From assembly GCA_022843805.1 (NCBI GenBank), contig JALHMY010000098.1, positions 1 through 35,997 on the forward strand: 35,997 nucleotides of DNA, in the 5' to 3' direction. A program made the position numbers and the translations under genes. Below the pieces are notes generated by a model that was not told where the DNA came from, did no database searches, and worked only from the letters and a program-made list of their open reading frames with translations. Numbering within the stretch: the stretch's first letter is position 1; each line of letters starts with the position of its first letter. Below are positions 8,911 to 17,221 of the stretch, piece after piece. Source of the stretch: Fuerstiella sp. (lineage in GTDB: Bacteria > Planctomycetota > Planctomycetia > Planctomycetales > Planctomycetaceae).

Positions 8911-9112
8911 CATGTCGCTATAGCGTTTGCGGCCTCGGCAGTCGTCTTCGCGGAACGTCATCTCCACCTGCCAGTGCAGACCGTTTTCCATGCCCCCGAT
9001 GAGTTCGCATGGAATCCGCAAATCGTTTGCCCGACATATGGCGAGGCACAGCCGCAAACATACCACGAAACGCAGTACGCCGAACGGGATCTCTCACGAG
9101 CCGATCGAACAC
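8911..9112 (-). pseudogene. ISAs1-type transposase remnant, frameshifted
   Basis: Reading the minus strand, 9076-8999 gives MSGKRFADSMRTH and the next frame, 8997-8911, gives GGMENGLHWQVEMTFREDD. Joined, they match the C-terminal DDE region of ISAs1-family transposases (the usual form is RTHWGIENGLHWVLDVTFREDD). The break is at a run of five Gs; removing one G restores the frame through the expected HWG-(I/M)-EN motif. Only about 60 residues survive, and no terminal inverted repeats or target duplication were found. The fragment ends just after the SulP stop codon. Confidence 0.75.
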
Positions 9113-9547
9113 CCTGTAGCCTGGCTGAATGACTGCCTCTGGATTGCCGGAAAGACTTCCCTATGGTACTGTACAGGAGGAATTCTGCAGACTCCTGTTC
9201 GGAAAGAGCAATGCGATGTAAGACGCTATCGATCATGATAAGCGATCGTGATATTGGTATTCTGAATGGTCAACGCTGATTGGAAAAGGCGTTGCCACAT
9301 GCTGGCGCGTATTCCGCCTGCAGCCACAAAGTGGAACAGGCTATCCGTCCAGGGAAATCCGAGGCACTATTGACCATCGTACATGAATTCGATTTCCGGG
9401 ATGCCGTCCAGGCTTCTGTTCGTACGGACGATGAATAATGAGCAGACATGAGTTCAAAATCACCAGGCTGATCCCCGAACAACGGTCATTAATGCTTCCT
9501 GCCCTGCATAGTTCCCCCGCCCGATACTGACTTTTGGAGTTTATGCG
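9113..9547. other. Gap with nothing recognised
   Basis: I see no convincing gene or RNA. Several short open frames on both strands have no family signature. The only clear signal is the ribosome binding site GGAG at 9536-9539 for the gene that starts at 9548. Confidence 0.5.
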
Positions 9548-10465
9548 ATGCCATTTCGAATTCATGCTTCTGCGTTTTTGTCTTTGTCACTTGCAATCCA
9601 GCTCTCCGCTTTCGGGAGTGAACCGGACGAGCCACTGGCAAGTGTGGCGATTGCTGAGGAAGCATTCGAAGAAGAAATGGAAAGGGCGAATCAGGCCTTG
9701 CTTTCTGAATACCAGCGCGAGATTGAGAAACAGTCAAAAGATGGAAACTTCGATAACGTTACAAGGCTTACCGTGGGATTGCAGTTTTTCGAATCTGACG
9801 GGATGCTGATGGATCCGGAATTGGAGACTCAATACAAGGAGTTTGGAAAAGCCTCACGGAAATCCAAAGATGAACTGTTGAAGAACTATCAGGCAGTGAT
9901 GGGCAAGCTTGTTGCAAATGGGCAACTCGCAGAATTGCAGGAAATTCAGCAGAAGATTCGTAATCGCGGACTGGTAGCAAAGCTGGTCTCACTTCAGCTG
10001 ACAAGCAATCCAGGCCTTTTCCTGATGCACGGAGGATACAAGGGTTCTGTCAGGGAGATATCTCAGCATGAAAGACTGAATGCCACGTTTGAAATGGTCG
10101 TTGGATTGTCAACAGACGGCATCGTTCGAGAGGGTAAGTCGAAGGGCGGCATTCAGGGACGGCCTGGCGAAATTGTGTCTTTTCGAGCGGCAAGCGTTCC
10201 CAATCACTATCTCGCCCACGGAAACAGCGAACTGCTCCTGCAAGTCTACATGGAAGATGAAGCCTTTCGAAAGAATGCCTCGTTCAACATTCAAAAAGGT
10301 CTGTTCCGCTCTTCGGCGGTCTCATTTGAAGCCGTCAACTTTCCCGATCATTTCTTAATCATGAAACCTGATGGAAAGGTTCGTTTAGAGAAACGCGAAG
10401 CCACAGCAGTCTTTTCTCGCGCGGCCACCTTCAGCATCTCTGGCCCGAAATTTCGACTCTGGTAA
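9548..10465 (+). CDS. Secreted coiled-coil protein with AbfB-like (CBM42) domain
   Basis: The 305-residue protein starts with a signal peptide (about residues 1-23, ending LSAFGSEP). Residues about 30-145 are charged and helical, probably coiled coil (EEAFEEEMERANQALL, ELLKNYQAVMGKLVANGQLAEL). The C-terminal half resembles the arabinofuranosidase-B sugar-binding beta-trefoil. Three lobes are suggested at about 148-190, 208-260 and 264-300, with SFRAASVPNHYLAHGNSE, ASFNIQKGL and AVSFEAVNFPDHFLI as the clearest family-like stretches. There is no catalytic domain, so it is probably a carbohydrate-binding or surface protein. GGAG at 9536-9539, 8 bases before the ATG, supports the start. The gene is monocistronic and converges on the SMP-30 gene. 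Confidence 0.75.
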   Translation: MPFRIHASAFLSLSLAIQLSAFGSEPDEPLASVAIAEEAFEEEMERANQALLSEYQREIEKQSKDGNFDNVTRLTVGLQFFESDGMLMDPELETQYKEFGKASRKSKDELLKNYQAVMGKLVANGQLAELQEIQQKIRNRGLVAKLVSLQLTSNPGLFLMHGGYKGSVREISQHERLNATFEMVVGLSTDGIVREGKSKGGIQGRPGEIVSFRAASVPNHYLAHGNSELLLQVYMEDEAFRKNASFNIQKGLFRSSAVSFEAVNFPDHFLIMKPDGKVRLEKREATAVFSRAATFSISGPKFRLW

Positions 10466-10509
10466 AGCCTGACGTCATAATCGTGTGGCTCAATGAATGC
10501 CGTGTTTTG

Positions 10510-10540
10510 ACCACAGATCACACAAATAAAAATGGCTGAA
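10510..10540. repeat. Dispersed ACCACAGAT repeat, copy 1
   Basis: The 31-base segment beginning ACCACAGATCACACA and ending ATGGCTGAA recurs at 23927-23957 with 24 of 31 bases identical, in the same orientation. It lies in the convergent gap between the AbfB-like and SMP-30 genes. Confidence 0.55.
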
Positions 10541-10660
10541 AAGGCGGGGCATTTTATAACCGATGGTGGCCCGCTGTCGTGGCACAAGCGTGCGAAGTGC
10601 GGTCATCGGGACACTGCTGTCTGGTATCACGCGTACTTCATTTGTCGCTGAAACTGATTT

Positions 10661-10681
10661 GCGAGTCTCGGAGAGACTCGC
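10661..10681. repeat. CTC-GGA-GAG hairpin, copy 1 (possible bidirectional terminator)
   Basis: Arms GCGAGTCTC and GAGACTCGC form a perfect 9-bp stem around a GGA loop. It sits 7 bases past the SMP-30 stop codon in a convergent gap, a place where a terminator would serve both genes. There is no strong T-run. The same stem occurs inverted at 23158-23178, and related stems at 23188-23202 and 35654-35672. Confidence 0.7.
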
Positions 10682-10688
10682 ATGCGTG

Positions 10689-11705
10689 TTATTTCCCTGT
10701 CGCAGAATCCACAACGGGCCATGCCGGTCGACCGGGCGTCTTTGTCGGTATGCTCCAAAGGCTGCCGCCAGCTGTTACGAAAAGCGTCTTCAGATCATTG
10801 CCGCCAAAGGCGCAGTTCGTTGTCTCATCCCGAGGGATATTCACAAATTCCAGCAACTGCCCCTCGGAGGAAAACACATACACTCCGGCTGTCGGCTTTT
10901 CTGCCGTTTCGTGCGGAAGATTGGGTTTGTTCAATCCGGCGGCCACATACAGTCGGCCTTCGGCATCCAGCTTCATGCCATCCGGACCTCGGGTCGTCTT
11001 CCAGTCATGGATCAGCTTCTGGCTGCTGAGACTGACCGTGCCGTCCTGCAGGAGTTCAAACCGCCACAATTTGCGAGCTCCTCCCTGCGAATTGTTATTG
11101 TCAGCAACAAACAGGTAACGATCGTCATGAGTGACAACAAGACCATTCGGTCGATCCACTTCATGCGTAATAATTCGAGTCACGCGCCCATCTGTATCAA
11201 TCCGATAGACACCTTCAATTTCCCGCCCCTGCGCATCTCGCAATTCGATGCGACTGCGATCGCCGTAGCAGGGATCAGTGAAATAAATCCGATTCGCGGA
11301 GTCGATCGTCAGATCATTCGGCTGATTGAATGGTTTGCCGTCATATGAGTTCGCCAGCACTTCAAGGGATCCGTCCGGCTTCATCCGGGACACTCGACGC
11401 TGTACCGGCTGACATACAATCAGCTGCCCCTGGCGATCAAACATCAGTCCGTTGGAACCCGCATCCTTGAGAAAGACAGATACCTTAGCGTCTTTATTGC
11501 GACGGTTGATATTGCCTTCACCGCTGGTCAGCAAACCCAGTTCCGGATGCCACGCCGGACCTTCGCCAGCGCCAGATTCCTGCAGCAGGACAGGTGACGA
11601 TAGAAACAAGCTTTCCCCCGCCCGTAACTGACACTCAGTAAGCCCGGACAGCAGACAGATAACCACAGCCAGCAGAAGACGTGCCACGATGAAATTCCTC
11701 AGCAT
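10689..11705 (-). CDS. SMP-30/gluconolactonase-like secreted protein
   Basis: The 338-residue product is probably an exported six-bladed propeller of the SMP-30/gluconolaconase/LRE-like family, members of which hydrolyse sugar lactones with a bound divalent metal. After a leader (MLRNFIVARLLLAVVICLL...) the family metal-site segments can be seen: EGPAWHPE, FNQPNDLTID, IYFTDPCYG, RPNGLVV and GPDGMKLD. I chose the ATG at 11705 because it gives a clean signal peptide; the frame is open to 11816 but that extension reads poorly. The ribosome binding site is weak. It lies 156 bases downstream of the porin gene on the same strand, so the two may be co-transcribed. A lactonase would fit beside sugar-dehydrogenase-like genes, but the substrate is unknown. 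Confidence 0.85.
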   Translation of the reverse strand: MLRNFIVARLLLAVVICLLSGLTECQLRAGESLFLSSPVLLQESGAGEGPAWHPELGLLTSGEGNINRRNKDAKVSVFLKDAGSNGLMFDRQGQLIVCQPVQRRVSRMKPDGSLEVLANSYDGKPFNQPNDLTIDSANRIYFTDPCYGDRSRIELRDAQGREIEGVYRIDTDGRVTRIITHEVDRPNGLVVTHDDRYLFVADNNNSQGGARKLWRFELLQDGTVSLSSQKLIHDWKTTRGPDGMKLDAEGRLYVAAGLNKPNLPHETAEKPTAGVYVFSSEGQLLEFVNIPRDETTNCAFGGNDLKTLFVTAGGSLWSIPTKTPGRPAWPVVDSATGK

Positions 11706-11861
11706 ATTGCAGGACAGCAGCAGGCAGGACGCGTGGCAGGCAGCATAACAAATGTAGAAGAAATGGACAGTGGCATGGTGTCCGACGGACTTACTGACCG
11801 ATGTGCGGCAAAACACGGCAACTCTGACCGCCGCTCAATTCACTGGAAATCCGTATCATGA

Positions 11862-13352
11862 TCAGTAGTTGACCTGAACCTGAATCCTCAGCAAGTCGCC
11901 TTCAAACTGCTGATACGAACGCGTATTTGCGGCGCTGATGGCCTGAGTATTGGTACGATCTGTCATGGTATACATGGCAACAATCTCCAGCGATTTCGAA
12001 AGCTGCCATTCACTGCCAATTTCCCATTCATTGATCGAGGCCATGGGAGCATTTCGCTCTGACTTGTATCCCCCCTGGTAATAATTCCAGCGGGCAAATG
12101 GCAGTATCTCTCCCTTCTTCAGTTTATGGCGGTACATTGTCATCACATAGCCACCGTAAAGAGGAGCTTCCGTCACCTGTGTCTGACTGTCATTCAGAGC
12201 AGGACCGCGACCAACCGTCCATTCCGCCTGAAATCCGATGGGCTGAGGATAGTAAATAAAGCTCCAGGCAAGACGTTCTTCATGTACGCCTCCGAGCCCC
12301 CCCGTATCGAGAGCTCCCACCGGACGAACAGCCGGTCCGACGCCGAGTGGACTAATTGCAGAAGACAACACCGTGTAGCGGCCCGTATAACCCTGCATCC
12401 CCACTTCAACCAGCTGGCAGTCATTCAGCCACCAGGGCACTGTGACTCGGGCGACGGCATGAAGATTGTCATTCTGTTCCCGAAATGAGCCGCCCTGGCC
12501 GTTATAAACACCGACACCGAAAAGCCCGTAATTGCCCGAGCCCTTCAAACCGTTGTCCATTATGTACTTGAAAATGTCCTGAACTTCTTTGGGTGTCCAG
12601 TAGAAAAACACACCAAGGTCTCGTTCATTTCTCACTGCACTGTTCAGAGCATCGTTTCGATCCAGAGGCAGTCGATTCGAACTGGACTGAAGATTCTCCC
12701 AGCCATATGGAACTTTCGACTGACCAACCCGGAAACGGTATTCCTTTTCATCATCCAGATGAATATCAGCGTAAAGGTCACGAATCTGTGCAAACTGGTT
12801 GGAGTCAGGGCTGCCTGGCACTGAAGCTGCAAAGTCAGGCTGGAAGTAAAGCGAGACGTGATCTGAGACATCGCCGGAAAGAATCAGTCGAGCACGTCGG
12901 ATCAGAAAACTCTGATTATCGCCGATCGATGAATCGCCAACATGATGCGGCCGACCGAGCCCGTCATCGCTTAGAGTCTCGTTAATTCGAAACTGTGAAT
13001 ATCCGCGAATCGTGTATTTCTCGAACCACTTCTTCTCCTTCTTCGCATCCTCTTCTTTTTTCTTCTTTGCCGATTCGTCAGCTTTCTTAAGCTGCTCTTC
13101 CACCGACTTAAGGCGGTCCTCAGTCGTTTCAGAAAGCTGCAGCTGTTCCTCTAATTCGGTGTTCCGGTTTTCCAGCAATTCCAGCCGTTGCTGCAACACT
13201 GTCAGCGCATCTTCAAATCGGTCACCGGTGGTTTGCTCCTCCTGCTGAGCATCCGCCCGTCCCGTTACGGCAGCAAATATCAGCAGGGTCAGCAGCCTCA
13301 CTGCGACGCACTGATATGTCCCGAACCGCAAACCGATACAACGCAATCCCAT
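11862..13352 (-). CDS. OprO/OprP-type outer-membrane porin with coiled-coil N-terminus
   Basis: The 496-residue protein resembles phosphate-selective porins O and P. After a signal peptide (LLTLLIFAAVTGRADAQQ) there is a coiled coil (about residues 40-105, LQQRLELLENRNTELEEQLQ) that ends in a lysine-rich stretch (KKADESAKKKKEEDAKKEKK). The barrel region starts at YTIRGYSQFRI and contains LIRRARLILSGDVSDHVSLY, YRFRVGQSKVPYGWENLQSS and a C-terminal strand ending IQVQVNY, with the terminal aromatic residue expected of an outer-membrane beta-barrel. The coiled coil may contact the cell wall or other subunits. I chose the ATG at 13352; a TTG at 13421 is also possible. What it transports cannot be read from the sequence. 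The upstream gap (13353-13883) should hold its promoter. Confidence 0.87.
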   Translation of the reverse strand: MGLRCIGLRFGTYQCVAVRLLTLLIFAAVTGRADAQQEEQTTGDRFEDALTVLQQRLELLENRNTELEEQLQLSETTEDRLKSVEEQLKKADESAKKKKEEDAKKEKKWFEKYTIRGYSQFRINETLSDDGLGRPHHVGDSSIGDNQSFLIRRARLILSGDVSDHVSLYFQPDFAASVPGSPDSNQFAQIRDLYADIHLDDEKEYRFRVGQSKVPYGWENLQSSSNRLPLDRNDALNSAVRNERDLGVFFYWTPKEVQDIFKYIMDNGLKGSGNYGLFGVGVYNGQGGSFREQNDNLHAVARVTVPWWLNDCQLVEVGMQGYTGRYTVLSSAISPLGVGPAVRPVGALDTGGLGGVHEERLAWSFIYYPQPIGFQAEWTVGRGPALNDSQTQVTEAPLYGGYVMTMYRHKLKKGEILPFARWNYYQGGYKSERNAPMASINEWEIGSEWQLSKSLEIVAMYTMTDRTNTQAISAANTRSYQQFEGDLLRIQVQVNY

Positions 13353-13883
13353 GCAGACTGACAATGTATGCCCTTCCCTGGACAAAACGGTAGACTTCTT
13401 AACTCGCCTGCAAAGATTCAACCGGCAAGAGTTGCCGGATCGGCCTTGATCAGCGAGATGTTAAGATTGTGTTCACATAAAGATCGACTTCATCGGTACC
13501 ACTTTCCCAAACGGAAATGTCGGCGTCTTCACAATATTAACAATATCGATTCCCCAATTGGCTGATCCGGCTTCTATTAAGACTCCGGAACCCTGCACAC
13601 TGCCCAAAATGCGCGGAACCACTTCAGATTCTTAAACCAGCGCTGGCACTCGTGCTTTGTCAGGGTTTGAATTTCGGGTAGTGGACCTTGCTAAAGGTCC
13701 TGCAGCCCGGGGATCTTTAGCAGGATCCACTACCTCCAACCCGAACTCATTGCCTTAACGGAGCAGTCGGTTCATGGTCTAAACAATCGCATTGATTCGA
13801 GAATTTTGCCATGGATTCGGAGTGGTGCGGCCCCGGTCCGTCAGTTCGCTCGACAGAACTCCTGAAGTTTTTTATCGTAAAGG
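13353..13883. other. Divergent intergenic region
   Basis: This 530-base gap lies between the porin gene (-) and the PSCyt1/DUF1549 gene (+) and must hold promoters for both. Its AT-richer part (about 13455-13560) contains several TTAACA-like words, but I could not define a promoter or operator with confidence. The one clear structure is the inverted repeat at 13677-13734. Confidence 0.6.
13677..13734. repeat. 24-bp inverted repeat (REP or MITE-like)
   Basis: The arms 13677-13700 (starting GGTAGTGGACCTTGC) and 13711-13734 (ending GCAGGATCCACTACC) are inverted copies with 21 of 24 positions complementary, separated by a 10-base loop TGCAGCCCGG. Each arm has its own inner self-complementarity (GGACC...GGTCC and GGATC...GATCC), so a cruciform-like structure is possible. 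It resembles the short palindromes scattered through planctomycete genomes. No coding function is likely. Confidence 0.75.
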
Positions 13884-16800
13884 ATGGTCCATCCGGAAAT
13901 TGTCAGCAGAACTGCGAGTGCCGAAATGTTAAGAAACGCGCTGCACGCCATTGAACGCAGCAATGATCCGGAAAAACAAAACGGATACGTCCGGGTCCTT
14001 TTACTGAAAGCGACTTTCGGAAAGTCGTCAAAGGCTGGATGGTGGAGGACACCGAGATGGGTTTTGCTGACCATCGCATTTTGCGGTCTGTCAACGGTTT
14101 TGGCTGACGATTCAATCAGTTTTAACCGGGATATCCGCCCAATTCTGTCCGGTAAGTGCTTTCGCTGCCATGGCCCGGATCAGCACAGTCGACAAGCGGA
14201 ACTTCGGCTGGATGTCAGGGACTCTGCCGTCCTGGATCGAACGAATGGAGGCGCGGTTGTACCGGGTGCGCCGGAGAAAAGTCAGCTGATTCAGCGAATC
14301 CAGTCGGCTGATCCTGATGTTATCATGCCACCGCCCGAAACGGGCCACTCGCTGACAGACTCGGAAAAGCGAATACTTGTTCAGTGGATCGCCCAAGGCG
14401 CCGAATACCAGGCTCACTGGTCAATGATTGCCCCGGAAGTCGTCCCAATTCCTGCCGTTCAGAACTCAGACTGGCCACGCAATGAAATCGATCTGTTTGT
14501 ACAGGCCCGGCTTGAAGAGGCTGGATTAGCGCCGTCGCCGGAAGCCACTCGAGCGACGCTGCTGCGGCGAGCATCTCTTGATCTGACCGGGCTTCCGCCG
14601 GCTCCCGAGGATCTGGATCGGTTTCTTTCAGACACTGAGGAGGGGGCATTTGAAAGGGCTGTGGATCACTTGCTCGCTTCACCTCATTACGGTGAACGAA
14701 TGGCGGTTGACTGGCTGGATGTGGCCCGGTACGCAGATACCAATGGCTACTTTGGAGACAACCCGCGTATGATGTGGCCATGGCGTGACTGGATCGTTAA
14801 TGCTTTCAATCGGAACATGCCGTTTGATGAGTTCAGCATCTCACAGCTGGCTGGTGATCTGCTGCCCGAAGCCACTCTTGAGGACCGCATTGCCACGGGC
14901 TTCAACCGCAACCACATGGCCAACGACGAAACGGGACTCATTGATGAGGAGTACCGGGTGGAGTATGTGGCGGATCGTCTGGAGACGACAGCCACAACGT
15001 GGATGGGGCTGACCGTCGGATGTGCGCGCTGCCATGATCATAAGTATGACCAGATTTCTCAGCGAGAGTTCTATCAGCTGTTCGCATTCTTTAACAACGG
15101 GCCGGATAAGGGACTCATTACACTCGGCAATCCACCCCCGACAATTGAAGTGCCTGTCGGGCAGCTGCAGGAACAGATTCGCGAGGCTGAGCAGGCAGCT
15201 GCAGCTGCAGAACAGGCATACGGTGCGATCACCGAACGCCTGCAGAAGCAGATTGCTGACTGGGAGGCCGCCGGCACTCCGAATCTTCCTGGTATCAGTC
15301 AGCAGGACCAGATGGCGCATGTGACTTTTGATGGGATCATCACCGGAAATGCTGAAGGGACAACAATTAACTTTGTGAACGGAATCTCCGGGCAGGCAGC
15401 AACCTTTGACGGAACGCAGCATGTTGAACTGAACGATTCTGGCAGCACTTTCCGTCCGGACGCTCCCTGGACCATTTCCGTTTGGTCGCTTCCCACAGGT
15501 TCTCTGGGCTGTCTGTTGTCGAAGATTGAACCAGAGGGGCGGCGACGCGGATTGGAAATTCTCTGGCAGAAGGGCCGCTATCAGATCAATCTGATTGATG
15601 AATGGGGCGTGAAGGGCCTTTCAGTCGTAACTCAGACTCCCGTCACATCCGGCAAATGGCATCATTTGGTCGTCACTCACGACGGATCCCTCCGCAGCAG
15701 CGGGCTGAAGGTTCTGGTGGATGGTCAGCTGGCTGTTCTGGAGATCCGTCAGGACACACTGTCACGCGAAGATAGTTCTGTTCCGGAGAATCTGAAAAAT
15801 ACCGAACCGTGGCGAATTGCCCGCCGTGATTCAGGGCTGGGTTACTATGGACTTCTGGACGAACTGAGAATTCTGCAGCACAGTACTGCCGACTCTGAGG
15901 CAGCAGACTGGTATTTCAGTGAGCGAGTTGCGGGGATCACTGCAAAGCCAGTCGGCGAGCGAAGTGCATCGGACACGGAACTGCTGCTGGACAGTTTCGT
16001 GAATCGCTATTCAGACCCTGCTACACGCGAGATTCGACATCGTGTGCTCTCTGCACGGACCGCATTGACATCACTTCGGGCAGCAATCCCCACAACGCTC
16101 GTCATGCAGGATCTGCCCGAACCGCGGCCGACCAGTATTCTGATCCGGGGTGAATACAGCCGCCCGGGGGACGTCGTACAGCCGGATGTTCCGGCGATCC
16201 TGCCTGCGCTGAACAGGGATGCTCCCCGAAACCGGCTGGGCCTGGCACAATGGCTGGTGTCTGGCCAGCATCCTCTGACGGCTCGCGTTGCGGTCAATCG
16301 ACTTTGGCAGCAGTGTTTTGGAGAAGGACTTGTCCGCACGGCAAATGACTTCGGTTCACAGGGCGAAATGCCATCGCATCCTGAGCTTCTGGACTGGCTG
16401 GCAGTCCGATTTGTTCGCAGCGGATGGGATATCAAAGCCATGCTCAAACTGATTGTGACAAGTGCCACTTATCGGCAGTCAGCGGCAGCAACAGGTTCCG
16501 GCCCTCAGAAAGATCCTTCTAATCTGTTACTGAGTCGCAGCCCCCGATTTCGTCTGAGCGCTGAAATGATTCGTGATCAGGCGCTAAGTATTTCGGGACT
16601 TCTTGTCAGAAAAGTGGGCGGCCCCAGTGTTTATCCCTATCAACCGCCGGGACTGTGGGAAGCGGTTTCTTATAACGGCGATGACTCTTATCCTGAAGAT
16701 TCAGGCGAGGGACTATGGCGGAGAAGCCTCTATACGTTTATCAAGCGACAGGCTCCGCCTCCGTCACTGCTGACTTTTGATGGCCCCACCCGGGAAAAGT

Positions 16801-17171
16801 GCTCTGTCAGGCGATCCCGAACTAATACTCCGCTTCAGGCACTGCTGCTGCTGAATGATGTGACCTACATTGAAGCATCCCGCAGTCTGGCGGCTAAGGT
16901 CCTAAGTATTCCGGGAAGCAGTGAAGAACGATTGTCGTGGGCGTTTCGGCGCGTCACGTGCAGAACTCCGGAACCCGAAGAACTTCATACTCTGACTGTT
17001 TTGCTGGAAAAGCAGCGGAGTCGTTTTACATCACAGCTGGCGTCAGCCCGGGAGCTCATCGCGGTCGGCCGTTCCGATGCGGGACGTGAACTTGATCCGG
17101 TTCAACTGGCCTCATGGACCATTACGATGCATACACTGTTGAATCTGGACGAGGTTGTTACCCGGCCCTGA
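13884..17171 (+). CDS. PSCyt1-DUF1549-LamG-DUF1553 heme protein
   Basis: This exported protein of 1095 residues (from 13884) is typical of planctomycetes. A hydrophobic leader (RWVLLTIAFCGLSTVLADD) is followed by a PSCyt1 cytochrome domain with CFRCH at 92-96 and MPPPE near 148. DUF1549 lies at about 201-410 (LLRRASLDLTGLPPAPEDL) and carries a second site, CARCH, at 380-384. Then come a short coiled coil (430-468), a LamG/concanavalin-like domain (about 480-690) and DUF1553 (about 790-1060; ARVAVNRLWQQCFGEGLV, RRSRTNTPLQALLLLND). It is probably a periplasmic or surface di-heme protein; the function of these families is unproven. The start is uncertain: 13926 is an alternative and neither has a good ribosome binding site. 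A DUF1501 gene follows after 50 bases, the usual partner. Confidence 0.93.
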   Translation: MVHPEIVSRTASAEMLRNALHAIERSNDPEKQNGYVRVLLLKATFGKSSKAGWWRTPRWVLLTIAFCGLSTVLADDSISFNRDIRPILSGKCFRCHGPDQHSRQAELRLDVRDSAVLDRTNGGAVVPGAPEKSQLIQRIQSADPDVIMPPPETGHSLTDSEKRILVQWIAQGAEYQAHWSMIAPEVVPIPAVQNSDWPRNEIDLFVQARLEEAGLAPSPEATRATLLRRASLDLTGLPPAPEDLDRFLSDTEEGAFERAVDHLLASPHYGERMAVDWLDVARYADTNGYFGDNPRMMWPWRDWIVNAFNRNMPFDEFSISQLAGDLLPEATLEDRIATGFNRNHMANDETGLIDEEYRVEYVADRLETTATTWMGLTVGCARCHDHKYDQISQREFYQLFAFFNNGPDKGLITLGNPPPTIEVPVGQLQEQIREAEQAAAAAEQAYGAITERLQKQIADWEAAGTPNLPGISQQDQMAHVTFDGIITGNAEGTTINFVNGISGQAATFDGTQHVELNDSGSTFRPDAPWTISVWSLPTGSLGCLLSKIEPEGRRRGLEILWQKGRYQINLIDEWGVKGLSVVTQTPVTSGKWHHLVVTHDGSLRSSGLKVLVDGQLAVLEIRQDTLSREDSSVPENLKNTEPWRIARRDSGLGYYGLLDELRILQHSTADSEAADWYFSERVAGITAKPVGERSASDTELLLDSFVNRYSDPATREIRHRVLSARTALTSLRAAIPTTLVMQDLPEPRPTSILIRGEYSRPGDVVQPDVPAILPALNRDAPRNRLGLAQWLVSGQHPLTARVAVNRLWQQCFGEGLVRTANDFGSQGEMPSHPELLDWLAVRFVRSGWDIKAMLKLIVTSATYRQSAAATGSGPQKDPSNLLLSRSPRFRLSAEMIRDQALSISGLLVRKVGGPSVYPYQPPGLWEAVSYNGDDSYPEDSGEGLWRRSLYTFIKRQAPPPSLLTFDGPTREKCSVRRSRTNTPLQALLLLNDVTYIEASRSLAAKVLSIPGSSEERLSWAFRRVTCRTPEPEELHTLTVLLEKQRSRFTSQLASARELIAVGRSDAGRELDPVQLASWTITMHTLLNLDEVVTRP

Positions 17172-17221
17172 TCGCGTTTTCCCGACTACAGGTCATTTCT
17201 TCAAGCCGTCAGGACTCACTC

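Noticed and set aside
8927..9238. 103-residue + strand frame after the SulP gene
   Set aside because: It is antisense to the transposase remnant and has no recognisable features.
13020..13080. Pyrimidine-rich tract considered as a simple-sequence repeat
   Set aside because: It codes in frame for the lysine- and glutamate-rich linker of the porin.
13455..13560. TTAACA-like words considered as a Pho-type box for the porin
   Set aside because: The spacing does not form a consistent direct repeat, and the porin's link to phosphate is only by family name.
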